From: a virus
Length of the DNA stretch: 20,427 nucleotides
Direction: 5' to 3' (one strand)
Virus record (IMG/VR): IMGVR_UViG_3300046001_005512
Span: 1-20,427 of that record
Shown here: positions 15,854 to 20,427 of the stretch, one piece after another
Layout: every line of letters starts with the position of its first letter
Numbering within the stretch: position 1 is the stretch's first letter
Notes under the pieces: model-generated
Databases searched by the model: none
Seen by the model: the letters and a program-made list of their open reading frames with translations, nothing else
Told to the model about the DNA's origin: nothing
Made by a program: the position numbers and the translations under genes

Positions 15854-18800
15854 TTATTTAATTTGTTTTTTTAATTCTTCAACTTCTTTACTTAATTCTT
15901 TAATTGCTTCAATTAATAGAGCATTTAAGTTACCATATGCTACTGATTTCATTCCTGTTTTAGCATCTGTATTAACTACTTCTGGGAATACTAATTCTAC
16001 TTCTTGGGCAATTACACCTGCGTGTCTATCTTTATAATTTTCAGTATCATCAGTTCTTATAAATGTTACACCGTTAATTTGATTAATTTTATTAATAGCA
16101 TCTTCTACTATTTTAATATCACCTTTTACTCTTCTATCAGAGAATGCTTGGATATCATTTGATGCGTATATAGATACACCACTTACGTTTGCATTTACAT
16201 GGAATGGATAGCTAGGAGATGTTGTACTAAGACCTAATCTACTATTTGTAGTATCAGCATATAAGAACGATATACTTTGTATTGTTGCTGTACCTGTAGT
16301 TCTTACTAAATAGTCAGGTTGGTTTGTAAATGTACCACCACTAATACCTGAAGTACCATTAAATGATAAACCTGAGGTACCTGCTGAACCACTTGTACCT
16401 GAAGTACCGCTTGGAGCACTTGTTCCATTAGCACCACTAATACCTGTTGTACCTGATGTACCTGAAGAACCAGCTGTACCTGAAGTACCTGAAGTACCTG
16501 ATTGTCTTGATGTACCACCAGCTCCTGTTGTTCCTGCACTACCTGCTGTACCTGAAGTACCACTTGTTCCGCTTGTACCTGAAGTACCTGCTGTTCTGCT
16601 TGTACCACTAGTACCATTTGAACCTTCAGTACCTGATGTACCTGAAGTACCTGATGTTCCTGCTGTTCTACTTGAACCAGCAGTACCTACTGAACCTTGA
16701 GTACCTGATGTACCACTAGTACCTGAAGTTCCACTAGTTCCTGATACGTTACTGTTTCCGTTAGCACCTATTGTACCTGCGCTACCTGCTGTACCTGATG
16801 TACCACTAGTACCACTTGGACCAGAAGTTCCAGGAGCACCTGTAGCTCCGTTTGTTCCAGTTGAACCACTTGTACCTGAAGTACCTGATACATTACTTGT
16901 TCCTGAAGGACCTGCTGTACCATTTGAACCTGTAGAACCTGCTGTACCACTTGTGCCACTTGTACCTGATAAGTTACTATTTCCATTAGCACCAATTGTA
17001 CCTGAAGAACCTTGTGTTCCACTAGTTCCTGATGTACCTGATGCTCTTGATAAGCCTCCATTTCCTATAGTACCTGCTGAACCTTCAGTACCTGATGTAC
17101 CTGATGTACCTGATGCTCTTGATAAACCTGAGTTACCTGTAGTACCTGCTGAACCAGCTGTACCTGAAGTTCCTGATGTACCTGATACTTGGCTGTTTCC
17201 GTTAGCACCTATTGTTCCGCTTGAACCAGCTGTTCCTGAAGTTCCTGATGTACCTGAAGTACCTGAAACTTGTGAGTTTCCATTTGCACCTACTGTACCT
17301 GCTGAACCTGCTGTTCCGCTTGTACCTGATGTACCACTTGCGGCGCTTGCACCTGCAGGACCTGTTGTACCTGATGAACCAGTTGAACCACTTGTACCTG
17401 ATGTACCGCTTACATTACTTGTTCCTGAAGGACCAGCTGTACCATTAGATCCTGTAGAGCCTGAAGTTCCGCTTGTACCTGATATGTTACTTGTTCCACT
17501 AGGTCCTGCTGTACCATTAGATCCTGTAGATCCTGATGTACCTGAAGTGCCACTTGTACCTGAAGTTCTTGATGCACCTGAAGCTCCGTCAACACCATTT
17601 GTTCCTGATGAACCACTTGTTCCTGATGTACCAGCAGTTCTACTAGCTCCTGAAGCACCTACTGTACCTGATGAACCTGCTGTTCCTGAAGTACCACTTG
17701 TACCTGATACTTGGCTATTTCCGTTTGCACCAATAGTACCTGATGAACCGGCAGTACCTGATGTACCTGATGTACCACTTATGTTGCTTGTTCCGCTTGG
17801 GCCTGCTGTACCATTTGAACCTGTAGAACCACTTGTTCCACTAGTTCCAGATACATTGCTTGTTCCTGAAGGACCTGCAGTACCATTTGAACCTGTAGAA
17901 CCACTTGTTCCACTAGTTCCAGATACATTGCTATTTCCATTAGCGCCTATAGTACCGCTTGAACCTGCTGTACCTGAAGTACCGCTTGTGCCTGATACTC
18001 TGCTTGTACCACTAGTACCATTTGATCCTTCAGTACCTGAAGTACCACTTGTACCTGAAGTACCTGCTGTTCTACTAGTTCCTGATGTACCTATTGAACC
18101 TTGAGTTCCTGAAGTACCGCTAGTACCGCTAGTACCACTTGCTTGACTATTTCCATTAGCACCAATTGTTCCTGAAGAACCTGCTGTTCCTGAAGTACCA
18201 CTTGTTCCACTTATATTACTTGTTCCTGAAGGACCTGCTGTACCGTTTGAACCAGTTGAACCTGAAGTACCTGAAGTACCTGAAGTACCTGCTGTTCTGC
18301 TTGCACCTGCTGTACCATTTGAACCTGCACTACCTGCTGTTCCACTAGTTCCTGAAGTTGCACTTGCTCCACTAGCACCTGCATTACCACTTGTACCATT
18401 TGAGCCTGCTGAACCTGCTGTACCTGAAGTTCCTGATGTACCACTAGTACCTGAAACATTGCTATTTCCATTAGCACCAATAGTACCACTTGAACCCGCT
18501 GTTCCGCTTGTTCCGGAAGTACCTGATACTCTACTTGCACCACTTGTACCATTTGAGCCTTCTGTTCCTGATGTACCTGAAGTACCTGATGTTCCTGCTG
18601 TTCTACTTGAACCAGCAGTACCTACTGAACCTTGAGTACCTGATGTACCTGATGTTCCTGAAGTACCACTTACTTGACTATTTCCATTAGCACCTATAGT
18701 ACCACTTGAACCTGCAGTACCGCTAGTACCGCTTGTTCCTGATACGTTGCTTGTTCCGCTTGGACCGGCAGTACCATTTGAACCAGTAGAACCACTTGTT

Positions 18801-20427
18801 CCTGAAGTACCACTAGTTGCTCCAAATCCTGATGCGCCTGATGTTCCGTTAGAACCTGCACTACCGGCAGTACCGGAAGTTCCTGATGTACCGCTTGTAC
18901 CTGATGCTTTGCTTTGACCTGATGTACCAGCTGAACCTTCAGTTCCACTTGTTCCACTTGTTCCTGATGTGCCTGATGTTTTGCTAATTCCTGAAGTACC
19001 AGCTGAACCTTCTGTACCTGAAGTACCGCTTGTTCCTGAAGTACCTGCTGTTCTACTAGCACCTGATGAACCATTTGTTCCTGCGCTACCTGCTGTTCCG
19101 CTTGTTCCTGAAGTACCACTTGTTCCTGATACTTGGCTTACACCATTTGCACCAATTGTTCCTGAAGAACCTGCTGTTCCTGAAGTACCTGAAGTACCTG
19201 AAGCTGAACTAGAACCATTAGAACCAGTTGAACCACTTGTACCTGAAGTGCCACTTGTACCTGCTGTTCTACTTGCGCCTGCTGTACCTGCTGAACCAGC
19301 ACTACCTGCTGTTCCACTAGTTCCTGAAGTACCACTTACTTGTGAGTTTCCGTTTGCACCAATTGTTCCTGAAGAACCCGCTGTTCCACTTGTACCACTA
19401 GTACCACTTGCTGAGCTTGAACCACTAGTACCTGCTGAACCTGCTGTTCCGCTTGTTCCTGAAGTACCTGAAGTACCAGCTGTTTTACTTGTTCCTGATG
19501 TTCCAGCGCTACCTTCAGTACCGCTTGTTCCACTTGTTCCTGAAGTACCTGCTGTTCTGCTTGAACCTGCTGTACCTGCTGAACCAGCTGAACCGGCTGT
19601 TCCTGATGTACCTGATGTACCACTAACTTGTGAGTTTCCGTTTGCACCAATTGTACCACTTGAACCCGCTGTTCCACTAGTACCACTAGTACCACTTGCT
19701 AAACTTGAACCGCTAGTACCTGCTGAACCTTGAGTTCCACTTGTACCTGATGTTCCTGATGTTCCTGCGGCACCGGCAGCTCCGCTTGTACCTGCTGAAC
19801 CTGCAGTACCTGAAGTACCGCTTGTTCCACTAGTACCACTTACTTGTGAATTACCATTTGCTCCTATTGTTCCTGAAGAACCTGCTGTACCGCTTGTTCC
19901 ACTTGTACCTGAGACTCTACTTGTGCCTGAAGTTCCATTTGAACCTTCAGTACCTGAAGTACCGCTTGTACCACTTGTTCCAGCTGTTCTACTTAAACCT
20001 GCTGTACCTATTGAACCAGATGTTCCTGAAGTACCGCTTGTTCCACTAGTACCACTTGCTTGGCTATTTCCGTTAGCACCTATTGTACCTGAAGAACCTG
20101 CTGTTCCTGAAGTACCGCTAGTACCACTTACATTACTTGTTCCTGAAGGACCTGCTGTACCATTTGAACCAGTTGAACCACTTGTTCCTGAAGTACCGCT
20201 AGTTGCTCCAAATCCTGAAGCACCTGAAGTACCATTTGAACCTGCTGAACCGGATGTTCCACTTGTACCGCTTGTACCACTTGTACCTGATGCTTTACTT
20301 TGACCTGATGTACCCGCGCTACCTTCTGTACCTGAAGTACCTGAAGTACCGCTTGTACCAGCTGTTTTACTTAGACCTGAAGTTCCGGCTGAACCTTCAG
20401 TACCTGAAGTACCGCTTGTACCGCTTG
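15854..20427 (-). CDS. Collagen-like tail fibre with S74 chaperone domain (N-terminus outside window)
   Basis: The frame is open from the right edge to the TAA at 15856-15854: 1,523 residues, with the N-terminus missing. From the edge to about 16337 the protein is Gly-X-Y, mostly GTS, with GTA, GSS, GTN, GPS and GTE. It then reads GISGGTFTNQPDYLVRTTG and a shaft segment with RLGLSTTSPSYPFHV, and ends with an intramolecular chaperone domain of the S74 family. Such domains trimerise fibres and then cleave themselves off. The protein is therefore expected to be a trimeric fibre with a very long stalk; as a fully extended triple helix (0.286 nm per residue) 1,363 repeat residues would span about 390 nm, far more than the predicted tail. 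The stalk has few prolines, so a polyglycine-type or other fold is possible. It heads the visible operon. Gene and domains are clear; the contact partner is unknown. Confidence 0.93.
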   Translation of the reverse strand, partial: SGTSGTSGTEGSAGTSGLSKTAGTSGTSGTSGTEGSAGTSGQSKASGTSGTSGTSGTSGSAGSNGTSGASGFGATSGTSGTSGSTGSNGTAGPSGTSNVSGTSGTSGTAGSSGTIGANGNSQASGTSGTSGTSGTSGSIGTAGLSRTAGTSGTSGTSGTEGSNGTSGTSRVSGTSGTSGTAGSSGTIGANGNSQVSGTSGTSGTSGTAGSAGTSGAAGAAGTSGTSGTSGTQGSAGTSGSSLASGTSGTSGTAGSSGTIGANGNSQVSGTSGTSGTAGSAGSAGTAGSSRTAGTSGTSGTSGTEGSAGTSGTSKTAGTSGTSGTSGTAGSAGTSGSSSASGTSGTSGTAGSSGTIGANGNSQVSGTSGTSGTAGSAGSAGTAGASRTAGTSGTSGTSGSTGSNGSSSASGTSGTSGTAGSSGTIGANGVSQVSGTSGTSGTSGTAGSAGTNGSSGASRTAGTSGTSGTSGTEGSAGTSGISKTSGTSGTSGTSGTEGSAGTSGQSKASGTSGTSGTSGTAGSAGSNGTSGASGFGATSGTSGTSGSTGSNGTAGPSGTSNVSGTSGTSGTAGSSGTIGANGNSQVSGTSGTSGTSGTQGSVGTAGSSRTAGTSGTSGTSGTEGSNGTSGASRVSGTSGTSGTAGSSGTIGANGNSNVSGTSGTSGTSGTAGSAGSNGTSGNAGASGASATSGTSGTAGSAGSNGTAGASRTAGTSGTSGTSGSTGSNGTAGPSGTSNISGTSGTSGTAGSSGTIGANGNSQASGTSGTSGTSGTQGSIGTSGTSRTAGTSGTSGTSGTEGSNGTSGTSRVSGTSGTSGTAGSSGTIGANGNSNVSGTSGTSGSTGSNGTAGPSGTSNVSGTSGTSGSTGSNGTAGPSGTSNISGTSGTSGTAGSSGTIGANGNSQVSGTSGTSGTAGSSGTVGASGASRTAGTSGTSGSSGTNGVDGASGASRTSGTSGTSGTSGSTGSNGTAGPSGTSNISGTSGTSGSTGSNGTAGPSGTSNVSGTSGTSGSTGSSGTTGPAGASAASGTSGTSGTAGSAGTVGANGNSQVSGTSGTSGTSGTAGSSGTIGANGNSQVSGTSGTSGTAGSAGTTGNSGLSRASGTSGTSGTEGSAGTIGNGGLSRASGTSGTSGTQGSSGTIGANGNSNLSGTSGTSGTAGSTGSNGTAGPSGTSNVSGTSGTSGSTGTNGATGAPGTSGPSGTSGTSGTAGSAGTIGANGNSNVSGTSGTSGTSGTSGTQGSVGTAGSSRTAGTSGTSGTSGTEGSNGTSGTSRTAGTSGTSGTSGTSGTAGSAGTTGAGGTSRQSGTSGTSGTAGSSGTSGTTGISGANGTSAPSGTSGTSGSAGTSGLSFNGTSGISGGTFTNQPDYLVRTTGTATIQSISFLYADTTNSRLGLSTTSPSYPFHVNANVSGVSIYASNDIQAFSDRRVKGDIKIVEDAINKINQINGVTFIRTDDTENYKDRHAGVIAQEVELVFPEVVNTDAKTGMKSVAYGNLNALLIEAIKELSKEVEELKKQIK
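15857..16141 (-). other. S74 intramolecular chaperone domain of the fibre
   Basis: This is the last 95 residues of the fibre. The junction reads NDIQAFSDRRVKGDIKIVED; the Ser of SDRR (codon 16141-16139) is the expected self-cleavage nucleophile. RHAGVIAQEVELVFPEVV and GMKSVAYGNLNALLIEAIKE follow, both family hallmarks, and the chain ends in a Leu/Glu/Lys coiled coil. Known relatives fold the fibre trimer and are then released. Confidence 0.92.
17808..17932 (-). repeat. Recent 72-bp tandem duplication in the fibre array
   Basis: Bases 17808-17860 and 17880-17932 are identical over 53 bp at an offset of exactly 72 bp, one 24-residue unit. Elsewhere the units differ at many synonymous sites, so this pair is probably one of the youngest duplications in the array. 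Confidence 0.75.
20132..20427 (-). repeat. Second copy of a fibre array segment (first copy 18746-19041)
   Basis: The order of interruption types here (Asn, Ala with GFGATSG, Lys, Lys) and their spacings (72, 90, 72 bp) match exactly those starting at 18746, 1,386 bp away. The rare GFGATSG stretch occurs only in these two places. The segment runs to the window edge, so its full length is unknown. Confidence 0.7.

Larger units (their letters stand above)
16337..20427 (-). repeat. Gly-X-Y repeat array with 24-residue register
   Basis: This is about 1,363 residues of Gly-X-Y, continuous with the right edge. At regular steps one glycine is replaced: SNVSG, SQVSG, SRVSG, SRTAG, SKASG, SAASG and similar. 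I located about 51 such interruptions, and about 36 of the 50 steps between them are exactly 72 bp; most others are 63, 81, 90, 99 or 144 bp. A second marker, GANGN, precedes 14 of them, and seven of its 13 spacings are exactly 216 bp. Ser, Thr and Gly codons vary synonymously from copy to copy. Confidence 0.9.

Noticed and set aside
16953-18104. A 383-codon plus-strand frame rich in Val-Pro-Glu-Pro
   Set aside because: It is the antisense of the Gly-X-Y array in the opposite strand: GGT/TCA/ACA codons read backwards give Pro, Val and Glu. It has no supporting context, and the minus frame is continuous into a recognised S74 domain. The same holds for the plus-strand frames at 18969-19733 and 19923-20303.
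16306-19695. Several Val/Gln/Leu-rich minus-strand frames
   Set aside because: They are out-of-frame readings of the same repeats (GTACTTCAG read as Val-Leu-Gln). The true frame, ending at 15854, carries the S74 domain.
16337-20427. CRISPR-like or satellite DNA array
   Set aside because: There are no constant repeats with unique spacers. The period follows codon triplets and the sequence is coding throughout.

Overview
This window is part of the virion-gene region of an AT-rich tailed phage with a contractile tail (a myovirus whose tail parts resemble those of T4). Every gene I can support is on the minus strand, so transcription runs from right to left. No start codon has a convincing Shine-Dalgarno sequence. 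Leaders are instead A/T-rich, which weakly suggests a Bacteroidota-type host. That host call is an inference, not something shown directly.

In transcription order the layout is as follows. (1) 20427-15854: a very long fibre gene, open at the right edge, made of about 1,360 residues of Gly-X-Y repeats (mostly Gly-Thr-Ser) followed by a C-terminal intramolecular chaperone (peptidase S74) domain. (2) 15848-15174: a 224-residue protein, probably a virion protein. (3) 15114-10986: three overlapping glycosyltransferase genes (a two-domain enzyme, a GT4-type enzyme and a TibC/Aah-like O-heptosyltransferase with a four-cysteine metal finger), closed by a small coiled-coil gene at 10984-10736. (4) 10683-8049: tail sheath and tail tube. 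(5) 7949-4326: a T4 gp26-like baseplate/tail-assembly protein, a second reading frame reached by an apparent +1 (or -2) frameshift at a run of nine U, and the tape measure protein. (6) 4294-1: a small repeat protein, a large tube-cap/baseplate-like protein, a LysM wedge-like protein and a large baseplate-type protein open at the left edge.

The tail genes would act together: the tape measure sets tail length, its chaperones load it, tube and sheath polymerise around it, and the LysM and large proteins form the baseplate. The fibre would give long, flexible host contact and would trimerise through the S74 domain.

The three most interesting observations are these. First, the collagen-like fibre has a strict 24-residue register: seven Gly-X-Y triplets, then one triplet whose glycine is replaced by Asn, Gln, Arg, Lys or Ala, repeated about fifty times. 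Second, a protein O-heptosyltransferase and two more glycosyltransferases sit directly beside this Ser/Thr-rich fibre, suggesting that the phage glycosylates its own fibre (or the Ser/Thr-rich insertion of its sheath). Third, there is a frameshift site between the gp26-like gene and the tape measure, in the same genomic position as the lambda G/GT frameshift. An exact nine-base AT motif recurs in five intergenic gaps and is a candidate phage promoter element.
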